A program made the translations under genes and the position numbers. Shown piece after piece: positions 39,351-50,216 of a stretch of 64,000 nt of DNA. The DNA is from Coemansia sp. RSA 487 (Eukaryota > Kickxellomycota > Kickxellomycetes > Kickxellales > Kickxellaceae). Where the stretch lies: positions 62,001-126,000 of the forward strand of contig JANBRJ010000016.1 in NCBI GenBank assembly GCA_027577595.1, in the 5' to 3' direction. The notes under the pieces are model-generated. The model saw only the letters and a program-made list of their open reading frames with translations, did not search any database and was not told where the DNA came from. Position 1 is the first letter of the stretch, and each line of letters starts with the position of its first letter.

Positions 39351-42300
39351 CTAACAAACAGCTGTCTTGCCAGCACTAGAGCTAGGCTCATCAAAGAGCA
39401 AGGGTCGCCTTGTCGGCAGGACGTCGCGATCGTAGTCCATCAGCAGCTTAAACACCCCGGTACCAACAGGCATCTGCTGGCCCATGATGATGCGCTCCGA
39501 GACGCCGTGGACCATATCGCGCTTGCCAAAGACGGCAGCATCAAAGAGGTGGTCGGCGGTCTTTTCAAACGACGCAAGCATCATAACCGAGTCGTTCATC
39601 TTTGCAATTCCGTAGCGCGTGATTCCAAGGAGCTCGCCCTTGCACGTCATCAGGTCGCCCAGGAGCATCAGATGGCGGATGTCGATGGAAATGCTGTAGC
39701 CAGAGAAGATCGTCTCCAGCTCGCGGATCATGATGGACCGTGCAGCCTCGATGCCCAGCACCTTCTGGTTCTCCATGATGTGGTTGCTGAATGTGAAGCG
39801 CCCATCGACACCCTCGATGTTCATTACGTCACGGAGGCAGTTGCCCTCGACGCTCAGCGTGTGTCTCTCGCCGCCGTCTTCAGTCTTTCGCAGGATCACG
39901 GACCGTCGCGCTTCAGCAATCCCGTGCACAACGATCCCAGGCAGCGCGCGCCTGAGGTGCTGCAGCTCGTAGTACAGCTGCGCAGGGTCCTTGGGGCTGA
40001 CAAAGACGTTCAGACTGCATGGTCGCTCGACATGCACGTTGCTTCCGATCTTGAGCTTTGGCGCATTAGCAATCGCATCGCAAATGTCGTTAAGCGTTAG
40101 CTCCAGCTGCAGTTTCTGGATGCTCTCCATATCGATAGAGATTCTGATGTAGCAAGATGATGACGAGTACACTTCCGAGATACTGCGCGCAATGTCCTTT
40201 AGCAGAGTTCGCTCGACGCGGCCCTTGACGATGCGTGCCGAGGAGACGCTTGTTTCGTTGATGAGCTTGCACTCAACCACAGGGATGCTGATTTTCTTGG
40301 CGGCGTTGATGATCTCCTTTATGCGCGGCACACCCATTGTCACGTTCATGCTGCCGATACCGGCAAAATGGAACGCCTTGAGCGTCATCTGCGTGGTCGG
40401 CTCACCGATGCTCTGCGCGCCAATTGCGCCAACTGCTGTTCCTGGATCGACACGCGATAGCTGGTACTTTCGGATGCACAGATCGAGGAACTTTTCAAGC
40501 ACCGCATGCGTCACGCGAAGCTTGTTGTTGACGGTATTACGGGCCACTCTACATGCACCTGCGTCGGCCTTGGCAAGCGACCACGCCATAATGGCATCCG
40601 AGAGCTGTTCGGCCGAAGGCTTGGCGTTCTCGGGCGCCTTGTTCTTTGGCTTCCTTCCTCTGGTTTTGGCTTTTGCGGCGGGCTGCTGCTCTCCCAAACC
40701 AGCAGGAACGGTATCGTAGGACTCCAAGCCATAGTCGATGCGCAGAGAGGCAAGGCGCTCAGTTACGTTCTGGTCGATGTATTCTTGGAGCTGCTGGCGC
40801 CACGACTCGGTTGTCCAGTTAACAAAGCGCGGTTTCTGCAGCGCCAGCTCAACAACATGCTTGATCTGGAAGGGTGCCAGCTGCCCACTGTCGTCGGATT
40901 GCCCAACAGTGTTGCCAACATGCTTCCAGTTGCGCTCAAAGACAACCGGAACACCTGTGCCTTCCAAGCAGTATGGGTCGAGCGAATCGCCGCCATACTC
41001 GAACTGAACCATGATTCCGGCAGAATTGCGCACAGATGAGTCATAGTGCACACGCAAGTCCTCGAACGCCTTGACCAGACGACGTTGCATGTACCCTGTT
41101 TCGGCCGTCTTGACCGCAGCATCGACAAGACCCTCTCGGCCAGACGCGGCATGGAAAAAGAACTCAGTCGGATAGAGGCCCGAGTAGAAGCTGTTTGCGA
41201 CAAACCCTTTTGCCACGGGTGTGCGCGACTTTTTGAGGAAATGCGGCAGTGTGCGATCGGTGAACCCATCGACGATACGGTTGTTGCTGACGATCTGTTG
41301 CCCGACACAGGCAACCATTTGACAGACATTGAGATCGCTTCCTTTGGAGCCGCACGTGGCCATGATCAGCGGCGCGTTGAAGCGACCTAGTTCCTCCATA
41401 CAAAGCTTACCAGCATCTGTACGCACAGCAGAAAGAACATTGGATACCGTGTTCTCCAGCGTTTTTGCAGCGTCGCAGCCAGGATGGTGTTCCAGCAGCC
41501 CCTTGCGGCTCTGGTCAATGTAGTCGTCGCACTCTTTGTAGGCGTCTTCAATAAGAGCATCTTTGCGCTGGCGTAGCTTGGCGCCGGGCATGACGTCAGA
41601 AAGGCCGATCGAAAAACCTTGGTTGCAGCTCCATCTTGCGGAGAGCTTTGCCAGCCGGTTCATCAGCGAAGCCGCCTCTTCAGTACCGTAGTCGCGCAAG
41701 GCAATAAAAAATATTGACTCCTTCTTGCCGTCTCCAACAACCTTCTTGTCCAGAATACCGCACATTATCTCGCTGTTGCGGATAATCAAATATCCATCGT
41801 TTGGACACAGGTCAGGGATAGGTGTTTTCCTAAACGATTTCGTTGTGGTCTCCAGGTTAAGCAGCAGCTTTGTGGCCCTGTTTGGACGTATCAGGACATT
41901 AATGATCTGCTTTCCAGACCAAAGACGTCTTGGCTTGACAATGCAGGGAGGCGGGATGTCAATGTGGACGTCGGCGTCAAAGCAATATGACACGATCTGG
42001 ACAAACTGCGAGCGGTCATAGAAGCGGTCCTTCTGCGTGATAAGGTACGCGGTGGTGATGAAATCCTGCGTAGCGCCGATGATCGGCTCGCCGTTACGTG
42101 GGGTGACAAGATTGTTGCGCACGCCCAAAAGCTCGCGCGCCTCGATCCGGGCCTCCTCGGTCTGCGGAACATGCAGGTTCATTTCATCGCCATCGAAATC
42201 GGCGTTGTACGGGGTGCACACGCACTCGTTGAAGCGGAACGTACGCCACGGCATGATTCGTGCCGAGTGGGACATGATCGAGAGCCGATGGAGCGATGGC

Positions 42301-43800
42301 TGGCGGTTGAACAGAACAACGTCGCCGTCGCTCAGATGGCGCTCGACAATGTCACCGACACGCAGGTTACGTGCTGTCTGCTCGCGGATCGCGCGGATAA
42401 GAAAGCGCTTCTGGCCATTCGTCGAAAGGTGGACATAGTTTGCGCCAGGATGCACATCTGGGCCGTTGGCTACAAGCTTTTGTAGCCGTTTCAAGTTATG
42501 CGGCGTGACGCGTTCCGGATACGTAAGGGTCCTGGCGACGCGCTCGGGCACCGCCACCTCGTCGATGCGCATGTTGGGATCGGGCGAGATCACGGTGCGC
42601 CCGCTGAAATCCACACGCTTTCCGGAAAGATTGCCACGGAAGCGGCCTTGCTTTCCCTTAAGGCGCTGCGTGAATCCGCGGATGGGCTTTCCAACCAGAG
42701 CAAGCGGAGCGCCTGGAACGTCGCTGTTGATGTACATGGCGATTGCGAGCCCAAGGTAATCCCACTGCTCCATAATGTTCACGGTACCTGCGCCCTGGCG
42801 CATTCCAACCTCGATAAGCGCATTTGTGAAGATGATCTCGGAGAGCTTCACGGTCAGATCGTCCTCGTTGCTGGCGCCGTCCTGGGCAACAGAGGGCCGA
42901 ATGCACACCGGGGGAACGGGGATGCTTGTCCACAGGAACAGCTCGGGCCTGCCGCTCTTTGGGTTAAGCCCCATCAGCTCACAGTCCTCGTCCGAGATGC
43001 TCTTGAACATGTTGTACACGCGCAGCGGGGTCATCTCCTCGCTCTGCGGGCGAGCAATAAAGGGCTTGAGCTGAGGGTCAACCTGCACAGCATTATCCAT
43101 GGTCTTTCTGAACTCCTCTTGTTCGTCCGACGTGCTCTTCTTGCGGTACTTGTCGTGAATAATCTTCATCGGGCCCGCCTTCTTGACAACGCCGTTGGTT
43201 TCGCCACAATGCGGACAGTACGTGACCTTCTTGCACCGCTCGTTGATTGCCTTTACTAGCGCGCGCGTCTGCAATCCATCGATCCCTGGCGCGCGAAGCC
43301 TCCTCAGAAACGAGCGTCGATCGAGCTCAGTGAGCATTACGCGCGAGCACGACTTGCAGATGTCCTGCAGAATGTTTTGTGTGGTTTTGAAAAAACCAAA
43401 GTGGAACACGGGCACACACAGATCGATGTACCCCCAGTGGCCAACGCAGTCGGACATGTGCTGCCCGCATGTGGCACAGGAGTCGGACTTGTTGGAGATT
43501 CCTAGGCGCGGATCAAGGACTCCATGGGGCACGGGCTGGCGGTTCTCCGCAAGGAGGTAGAGATCGCGCTGGCTGATGGCGACTTCGGCGGCTTGGCGAA
43601 TATCATGCGGGCTTGGGACTCCAAACTGGATGCAATTACTACATGTGAAAAGCTGTTTTGATGTTAGTAAACTCATAGCTTCGTATTGCTGCATTCTTCA
43701 CGCAGCAGCGGGCGTAACAGGCAATGGCCCAACGTATCGCTTATTCAGTAAGGAGGACGTACATTTGCTTTGGCGCCTGAACCAGCACCGGTTCCTTCAT
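39351..43800 (-). CDS. RPC1: RNA polymerase III largest subunit
   Basis: Two exons, 43800-43763 (38 nt) and 43638-39351, separated by a 124-bp intron (GTACGT...GTAG), give 1441 aa. The first exon supplies MKEPVLVQAPKQ, and the junction Ile-Asn-Cys-Ile-Gln-Phe-Gly matches the start of human POLR3A. N-terminal zinc clamp residues CATCGQHMSDCVGHWG are present, with a second CPHCGETNG. The catalytic NADFDGDEMN lies around 489-498 with the three Mg-binding Asp residues. Pol III-specific context includes PPPCIVKPRRLWSGKQ, LGDGKKESIFF-type and the bridge helix MATCGSKGSDLNV. The long C-terminal Asp/Glu CTD of Pol II is absent. Length fits yeast Rpo31 (1460). The gene is a core part of tRNA and 5S rRNA transcription, and its TFIIIB partner BDP1 is at 57-59 kb. 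Confidence 0.96.
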
Positions 43801-44301
43801 TTTCACTGGATTTCTGCTGGTGTGACAACCTTCTTATGCGACGAGTGCCTTGCTAAAGAGAATATAAATGCAAGAATGTATAAATTGAAAGTTGGCTTGG
43901 CAAATCAGAAGGGTCTTTTATGATAAATAAATAGAAGAAATTCAGCAAGCAAAAAAAAAGGAAAAAGATGCTTGTGTTTCATTAGCACAGCAGACTTTTT
44001 TTTAATTTATGGATATTACTTGATCAACTGCTGTTTGTGGTAGAAACCTTGGCCAATCAGCAAGTGCAACCTCACAAGGCGCGCGGATTCAAAAAGCACA
44101 ATATTGCTTTGGTATAGGCTACGTCTTTATTTTTGTTTTTTGTTTTTTTTGTTTTTTTAGCACCAGTAGTAGTCTAGTCCAGTGTCGATGTCTCTACACC
44201 ACCTACCTTGCTTTTGCTCCTCTGTTTATTTACTCTTCACGCATTTTTCATATTTCAATCTTTGATTTCCTTTAGTTTGCTCCATCTGTCTGAAACGAAC
44301 A
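43801..44301. promoter_or_regulatory. Divergent promoter region, RPC1 / STT3
   Basis: 500-bp spacer between head-to-head genes. Contains a run of T-rich blocks with TTTTTGTTTTTTG near 44130-44160. No defined site seen. Confidence 0.4.
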
Positions 44302-46710
44302 ATGGCAAACAAGGTGCTTGGTCTGACGGCAGTTGACCAGACCTCGCTTCTTCGGATTGCCATTCTCGGGCTTATCTCAATAGTTGCAATCGGCTCGCGC
44401 CTGTACTCGGTCATCCGATTCGAATCAGTTATTCACGAATTTGACCCGTGGTTCAATTACCGCACAACACGGTATCTTGTGGACAATGGGTTTGACAAGT
44501 TCTGGAACTGGTTTGACGAAACGGCATGGTATCCTCTGGGGCGAGTGGTTGGCGGCACGCTGTATCCAGGCATCATGGTGACCTCTGCGACGATATACAA
44601 CGCGCTGCATATGCTGAATATTCCTGTGGATGTGCGCAACGTGTGCGTGTTCCTTGCGCCGGTGTTTTCTGCGCTCACAGCCATCGCGACATACAAGCTT
44701 GGAAAGGAAGTGAAGAACGCGACGGCCGGGCTGTTGGCGGCTGCATTCATGGGCGTTGCGCCTGGCTATATATCGCGCTCGGTCGCCGGGTCGTACGACA
44801 ACGAGGGGATTGCGATATTCTTGCTTGTGTTTACGTTCTTCCTGTGGCTGCGGTCGGTACGGCTGGGGTCGGCCACGTACGGGGCGCTGACGGCGGTGTT
44901 CTACTTCTACATGGTCTCAGCGTGGGGCGGCTACGTGTTCATCATCAACCTGATTCCGCTCCACGTGTTTACGCTGCTGGCGATGGGGCGGTACACCAGC
45001 AGGCTGTATGTTGCGTACTCGACGTTCTATGTGATCGGGACGCTGGCAAGCATGCAAATTCCGTTTGTGGGCTTCCAGCCTACTTTCACCAGCGAGCACA
45101 TGGCGGCGCTTGGCACGTTTGGCCTGATCCAGATCGTTGCCTTTGCAAGCTTTGTGCGCACGCAGCTTCCTGAGCAGCAGTTCCAGACGCTGCTGCGTGG
45201 CTCGGTGCTTGTCTTGTTTGTCGCCGGTGTGGGCGGTCTTGTGCTGCTGACAATGACCGGGGTCATTGCGCCGTGGACCGGGCGCTTCTACTCGCTGTGG
45301 GACACGGGGTACGCGAAGATCCATATCCCAATCATTGCGTCGGTGTCCGAGCACCAGCCAACCGCGTGGCCGAACTTCTTCTTCGACCTCAATATGCTGA
45401 TCTGGCTGTTCCCTGCGGGGATCTACTTTAGTTTCCGCCAGCTCACGGACCACCACGTGTTTTTGATTCTGTACTCTCTGTTTGCGTCCTACTTTGCAGG
45501 CGTCATGGTTCGCCTGATGCTTACGCTTACGCCCATCGTGTGCGTGATGGCTGGAATTTCGATGGCCAACATATTTGAATCGTTCCTGGACGTAAGTACG
45601 CTGGGTGCCGAGCCAGACGCTGCTTCGGAGCCCAAGAACAAAAAGAAGCAAGCTAGTGCACCGTCGGCTACATCCGACGGCGATGCCAATCCCGAAGCCT
45701 CGGCGCCTGCGGAGCACAAGGGTGGCAACAAGAAGGGCGGAGGCGGCAAAAAGGCAAAGGGCGCCGCAAACAAGGCGGCGTCAAAGCCTACGACCAGCAG
45801 CGCCAGCACAAAAGGAGATGGACACGACAGCAACGCGTCGTTGCCATTGTCGTTGTCGCTGTCTCCGACGGCGACAAAGCAAGAGAAGGCAGCGCAGTCT
45901 CTGATTTCCAAGAAGACACACGCGCTGTACCCAAAGTTCGTTGTGATGGCGGTCTTCCTGTACTTCCTGTGCATATTCCAGCAGCATTGCAGCTGGGTGA
46001 CGTCGTCGGCGTACTCGTCGCCGTCGGTGGTGCTCTCGTCGCGCTCCCAAGACGGATCGATGCACATTATCGATGATTTCCGCGAGGCATACTATTGGCT
46101 GCGCAAGAACACGGCTCCTGACGCCAAGGTGCTGTCGTGGTGGGACTACGGGTATCAGCTGGCGGGAATGGCGGACCGCGTGACGCTGGTCGACAACAAC
46201 ACCTGGAACAACACGCATATCGCCACGGTCGGCAAGATCATGGCGTCGGACGAGGATACTGCGTACGAGCTGGCACGCCGCCACGACGTCAGCTACGTGC
46301 TGGTGGTGTTTGGCGGGATGCTCGGGTACTCTGGCGACGACATTAACAAGTTCCTGTGGATGATCCGCATTGCGCAAGGCGTATTCCCGGACGATGTCAA
46401 GGAAGCAGCGTTCTTCAACGACCAGGGCCAGTACGCGATCGGCGACACCGCAAGCAAGGCGATGCGCGACTCGCTGATGCACAAGCTCTCGTACTACAGG
46501 TTCGGCGAGGTCATGGGTGCTCGCGCTTTCGACCGCGTGCGCAAGCAGCAGCTCCCCTCGTCTGTCACCCTTGACAACTTTGAGGAGGCGTACACCACAG
46601 AGAACTGGATGGTGCGCATCTACAAGGTCAAGGATCTGGACAACCTGGGTCGCGACCACCATGCCGTTGCTGCGCTTGAGGAGCGGAAGCGCCCTGCCTT
46701 TTCCTTCTAG
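44302..46710 (+). CDS. STT3: Oligosaccharyltransferase catalytic subunit STT3
   Basis: 802-aa ER membrane enzyme transferring the dolichol-linked glycan to Asn in N-x-S/T. First acidic motif EFDPW (46-50), second DxD-like SYDNEG in SVAGSYDNEG, SVSEHQ loop near 348-353, and WWDYGYQ (613-619) that recognises the +2 Ser/Thr. N-terminal half has about 11-12 transmembrane helices; the C-terminal third is the luminal domain with NNTWNNTHIA. Between the membrane part and the luminal domain (about residues 433-533) is a Lys/Ala/Ser-rich insert of roughly 90 residues not found in yeast Stt3 (718 aa). A single exon. Converges with INTS4, 136 bp apart. ALG7, an earlier step of the same pathway, lies 3.5 kb further. 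Confidence 0.96.
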   Translation: MANKVLGLTAVDQTSLLRIAILGLISIVAIGSRLYSVIRFESVIHEFDPWFNYRTTRYLVDNGFDKFWNWFDETAWYPLGRVVGGTLYPGIMVTSATIYNALHMLNIPVDVRNVCVFLAPVFSALTAIATYKLGKEVKNATAGLLAAAFMGVAPGYISRSVAGSYDNEGIAIFLLVFTFFLWLRSVRLGSATYGALTAVFYFYMVSAWGGYVFIINLIPLHVFTLLAMGRYTSRLYVAYSTFYVIGTLASMQIPFVGFQPTFTSEHMAALGTFGLIQIVAFASFVRTQLPEQQFQTLLRGSVLVLFVAGVGGLVLLTMTGVIAPWTGRFYSLWDTGYAKIHIPIIASVSEHQPTAWPNFFFDLNMLIWLFPAGIYFSFRQLTDHHVFLILYSLFASYFAGVMVRLMLTLTPIVCVMAGISMANIFESFLDVSTLGAEPDAASEPKNKKKQASAPSATSDGDANPEASAPAEHKGGNKKGGGGKKAKGAANKAASKPTTSSASTKGDGHDSNASLPLSLSLSPTATKQEKAAQSLISKKTHALYPKFVVMAVFLYFLCIFQQHCSWVTSSAYSSPSVVLSSRSQDGSMHIIDDFREAYYWLRKNTAPDAKVLSWWDYGYQLAGMADRVTLVDNNTWNNTHIATVGKIMASDEDTAYELARRHDVSYVLVVFGGMLGYSGDDINKFLWMIRIAQGVFPDDVKEAAFFNDQGQYAIGDTASKAMRDSLMHKLSYYRFGEVMGARAFDRVRKQQLPSSVTLDNFEEAYTTENWMVRIYKVKDLDNLGRDHHAVAALEERKRPAFSF

Positions 46711-46800
46711 CAAAGTACAGAAGGCTATTTGAGAATTTGAGATTTCCTTTCCGCGTCTAACGCCAATAGTGCTGCCTGTTCCTTGATTCTTTCGTACATG

Positions 46801-46845
46801 CAAAACCAAAACCAAAACCAAAACCAAAACCAAAAAAAAAAAAAA
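46801..46845. repeat. (AAAACC)5 plus poly-A tract between convergent genes
   Basis: Five hexamer units followed by about 14 A residues, ending two bases before the INTS4 stop region. Telomere-like in composition but short and internal. Confidence 0.9.
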
Positions 46846-46846
46846 G

Positions 46847-49800
46847 CTATATGCGTGTGTGGATCGATGCTGGTGCTCTGACTTCGACAGGGTTGACGCT
46901 GACACTGTGGCTCTCGTGAGCAATATCGATAGAGATGTGGCGTGACAGCCCTGGATCGCCAATGCTTTTGAAATAGTCTTCAACTGTATATGCGTCGGGA
47001 ACCACAGCCTCAGCAATAACAAACGCATCGGTCCATGGCATTTGCGCCCGGTAGTGCAGCGCCACCGACAGCCGAACAGCCGTGCTCTCGCCGGAGCTCA
47101 AGGGCAAGGACAGCGGGACGTCGTCCCAGTCCACAGCCCAGTGCATGGGCAGCCGCGGCTTGAGCGAGCTCAGCGGCGGCGACAGATACAGAGTGCGTTG
47201 CGTCGGCAGCGTGACGGCAATGGCGACGGCGCTGCGACGCTCAACCCACTCGAGGGATGCGGTGAGCGACAGGCGCAGCGGGAACGCGTGGTTGTATTCG
47301 ATCGAATGTTTTGCTGCTGCTGCTGCTGCCGTGTGTTGGAAGTGCGCCAGCGCGTGCTGGCACAGCCCCTGTGGGGCAAACTGCATGGGCTTGAACTGGA
47401 GCACAAACGCCAACAGCTCGTCGCCGAACGCCTGGTATGCCTCCTGCCTGGAAGCATCGCTGTTTCTGCTATCGCCCGGGAAGCTGAGCGCCGTCTGCCA
47501 CCTTTGCTCAAGCTGATGCAGCGAGTCGCTTAGTTTGTGGATGTTTTCGGCGCCCTGCAGGCCGATCGTCTGCTTCATGCGCTGCAAAAGCTCGCCCACC
47601 ATCTTGTCCGCCAGCCTGTGGTCGTACTGTATCAGCGTGTGCGCATTGAGCCACGCTGCATGCGCAAAGAGCCGGACACCAGCCAGCGCAAGCTTGCAGG
47701 TGGAGCCGAGGCCAATGGTTCTGGCGTCCAGCTCGTATGCCTGGTACATGACAAGCGATGCCAGCTTCAGCGTCTGCGGCTGCTGCAGCGGCTTGTCTGA
47801 TATGTGCTGGGCATCGAGGACATGGCTGATGAGCTGCGCATAGCGCGCAACCGCCTTCTGCCTCTCGTCGGGCACGGCTTTGTCGGGATCCACGGTGCCG
47901 CAGAGCGCGTTGAATTCGCGTGCTTTGGAAGCAAGCATCGTGGCAGCGCTTCTGCAGGCCCGCTCATCGCGATCGTCCATCCTGTCGCTGTCGGCATAGC
48001 TCGATGCCGATTCCAGCGTCTTGACGATGGTGCCAAAGATGTCGGCGAGCCTCTTCCGGCTGTCGCCCAGCGCCAGCTGCGAAACGGACTGCTCGGACTG
48101 CGGCCGCTCGAGCATTTGCTTTACAAACGCAAGCCTGGATGGCACAGCGTTTGCAATGTCATGGGGGAGGCAGCCCGGGTACTTGTCGCTCAGGTACGGG
48201 AGATGCGTCGATACGTAGTCCGGAAGCGCCTCGGCTATTGCCTTGCGCAAGGCCGGCTTGGTGTTCATGATGAGAATGACGTTGCCAGCATACACAGTGT
48301 CGTCGAGCCGGGCCTCTCTGCTGAGATAGTGCTCGCTTATGCCCAGCAGCGTGCGTGCAAAGTGGATGGTGACCACATGCGAGTGGTTCTGGCCAAGCGC
48401 CCTGAGCGTCCCGTAGATCGCGGCCTGGTCCTCGGGGTACTTTTCAAGATTGGCCTTGAAGCCGCTCATCAGACGCTCCAGCCACTCGGATTTGGCCAGC
48501 GTCGAGACGGAAAGGAACCGGTATATCCCCTCACGCACCCTCCTGCTCGAGTCCTTCATTGCCGAGTATGCAATGGACAGCTGCTCCTCGGTGAGCTGGA
48601 TCGCCGCCTGCTCCCCGATGCTGGTGAGCGCGCGGATCGCGCACACCCGCACTCGGTCGCTGCTGTCGTTGAACATGTCGACCAGGAAGTCCACCGCCTT
48701 GACGGAAAAGTCCGCGCTGGCCGTGCACAGCTCGGTGATCGACTCGATTGCAGCGTCGCGCACCTCCTGGTACTCGTCCTCCAGCCCGTGGACAAACGCG
48801 CCGGCGGCGCCCGAATCAAGCAGCCTGAACTCCTCGGACTCCACATCAGCATCGCCTTGCGGCGTCGGAATAGCCCCCTTGGACCGAACACCCCGGTTGC
48901 GCCCAGAGTACCCGCGCACGCCGCCTCGGGGCACGAAGCGTCGGAGATGCGACATCACCTGCTTGCTGAACGTCTGGGACAGGAACTTTGCATCCACTGT
49001 TTTGAAGCGCCCAAGGATCGTGCATGCGCGCTGGCGCACAACCACGGAGCTGTCGTTGACCATGTCGCAGATCTTGACAAACGAGTCGTCCAGCAGCCGG
49101 ATCGATTCCGACACCTTGTACTTTTGGATCACCACCGGATACTCCGGATACGTGCTGCTGATCACGTACATCAGCTCCACAGCCACCAGCCGCACCTGCT
49201 CAAAGTCGTCCTTTGTGGCCGCCACGCAGTCATCGTATGTATCCACTGGCAGCACCACCCCCATCGTGTGCTGCTGCAGGATCGAGCTCAGAGCCGTCTG
49301 CCGCACTTTGGGATGCGAATCTGCCGTGTATCCGCATATTGTCTCGAACAGCTTGCCACTGTCGCTCTTGCCACCCATCCACACGAGCGGCAGGACGGAA
49401 AGCGCCGCGCACCGCAAGTGGTGCTGCGCGTGGTTCAGGTCCCGGAGAACAAAGGCCTCCAGCGATGCCATCACTTTGCCTGGAACAGCCTCTGCCACAG
49501 AAAATATGCCCTTGAACTCGTTGAGCCGGAGCAGCGCATTGTACATTTCGCACCGCGTTGACGGTGCAGCAGTATCGAGAGTCCGGACCAGCACGGATAC
49601 AATTGCTGCTGTGTCGGTCTCGGGGTACGCGCAAAGATGCCGTGCCAGCCGTACGGCTGCCTGCCGCACTGCGCTTGGCAGACTGCTTGATTCTATCGAT
49701 ATTAGTGCTCGCCTCGTAGTCTCGTGTATCCCGCTTTTGCTCTGCATGCTTTTAAGCGACACGATGGCCTCGTGCGCTTGTTGATATGTCGTGTAGGGCT

Positions 49801-49900
49801 CGCTGCTGCTGCTGTTTGTCTTTTGGGCGCTGGATTCGCCTGAAGGCGCATTGTCCGGGGCTGCGTCGTCTCCCGCGGGATACTCTCGCTTTGTAGGCAT
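46847..49900 (-). CDS. INTS4: Integrator complex subunit 4-like HEAT-repeat protein
   Basis: 1017 aa from the ATG at 49900, single exon. Mainly helical HEAT/ARM repeats from about 40 to 620 with a beta-rich C-terminal part. The central block is the best evidence: IRLLDDSFVKICDMVNDSS (267-285), VVRQRACTILGRF, SGAAGAFVHGLEDEYQEVRD (363-382) and VDFLVDMFNDSSDRVR are close to the conserved core of metazoan INTS4 (SGACGAFVHGLEDE, LDFLVDMFND). In animals INTS4 scaffolds the INTS9-INTS11 endonuclease that cleaves snRNA and promoter-proximal Pol II transcripts. Length matches human INTS4 (963). A Gly/Arg-rich insert sits at 324-345. Symplekin-like or adaptin HEAT proteins are alternatives, but the SGAxGAFVHGLEDE stretch is specific. 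Confidence 0.88.
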   Translation of the reverse strand: MPTKREYPAGDDAAPDNAPSGESSAQKTNSSSSEPYTTYQQAHEAIVSLKSMQSKSGIHETTRRALISIESSSLPSAVRQAAVRLARHLCAYPETDTAAIVSVLVRTLDTAAPSTRCEMYNALLRLNEFKGIFSVAEAVPGKVMASLEAFVLRDLNHAQHHLRCAALSVLPLVWMGGKSDSGKLFETICGYTADSHPKVRQTALSSILQQHTMGVVLPVDTYDDCVAATKDDFEQVRLVAVELMYVISSTYPEYPVVIQKYKVSESIRLLDDSFVKICDMVNDSSVVVRQRACTILGRFKTVDAKFLSQTFSKQVMSHLRRFVPRGGVRGYSGRNRGVRSKGAIPTPQGDADVESEEFRLLDSGAAGAFVHGLEDEYQEVRDAAIESITELCTASADFSVKAVDFLVDMFNDSSDRVRVCAIRALTSIGEQAAIQLTEEQLSIAYSAMKDSSRRVREGIYRFLSVSTLAKSEWLERLMSGFKANLEKYPEDQAAIYGTLRALGQNHSHVVTIHFARTLLGISEHYLSREARLDDTVYAGNVILIMNTKPALRKAIAEALPDYVSTHLPYLSDKYPGCLPHDIANAVPSRLAFVKQMLERPQSEQSVSQLALGDSRKRLADIFGTIVKTLESASSYADSDRMDDRDERACRSAATMLASKAREFNALCGTVDPDKAVPDERQKAVARYAQLISHVLDAQHISDKPLQQPQTLKLASLVMYQAYELDARTIGLGSTCKLALAGVRLFAHAAWLNAHTLIQYDHRLADKMVGELLQRMKQTIGLQGAENIHKLSDSLHQLEQRWQTALSFPGDSRNSDASRQEAYQAFGDELLAFVLQFKPMQFAPQGLCQHALAHFQHTAAAAAAKHSIEYNHAFPLRLSLTASLEWVERRSAVAIAVTLPTQRTLYLSPPLSSLKPRLPMHWAVDWDDVPLSLPLSSGESTAVRLSVALHYRAQMPWTDAFVIAEAVVPDAYTVEDYFKSIGDPGLSRHISIDIAHESHSVSVNPVEVRAPASIHTRI

Positions 49901-50216
49901 AGCACAAAGTACCTGTGTTTAGCAAAGTGGTAGGCTGCAAAGGAGCGTGTAAAATATACAAAGAAGATTCAATTGAAACGCCAAAACTCTAAAGGAACCA
50001 GTAATGAATATAAAAAGCAAGAAAAAAAAAGAAGGCTAGCAGAAAATAAAGCAGTGCCATATACACCTTGCTTTCTTTTTTTTTTTGTCAGTGTCGTCAT
50101 GTTTTGTGTTGTCACTTTTATTTGGTCCTTTTTTTGCATTTCTACATTTCAAAATCCTGTATTTATACCACTAATTAATTTCTCTGTACATTGGGTGCTC
50201 TCGTCTCGCTCTAGAA
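49901..50216. promoter_or_regulatory. Divergent promoter region, INTS4 / ALG7
   Basis: 316-bp spacer between head-to-head genes, A- and T-rich, with no defined site seen. Confidence 0.4.

Noticed and set aside
46801-46845. Telomere-like AAAACC repeat
   Set aside because: It is only five units, interstitial, and placed between two convergent housekeeping genes; a microsatellite explains it.
45781-47028. 415-aa minus-strand open frame opposite STT3
   Set aside because: Antisense shadow of STT3 with Arg/Val/His-rich low-information sequence and no family motif.
47804-49561. 585-aa plus-strand open frame opposite INTS4
   Set aside because: It is wholly antisense to a well-supported gene; composition is Arg/His/Leu-rich as expected from GC-biased third positions, and no domain is visible.
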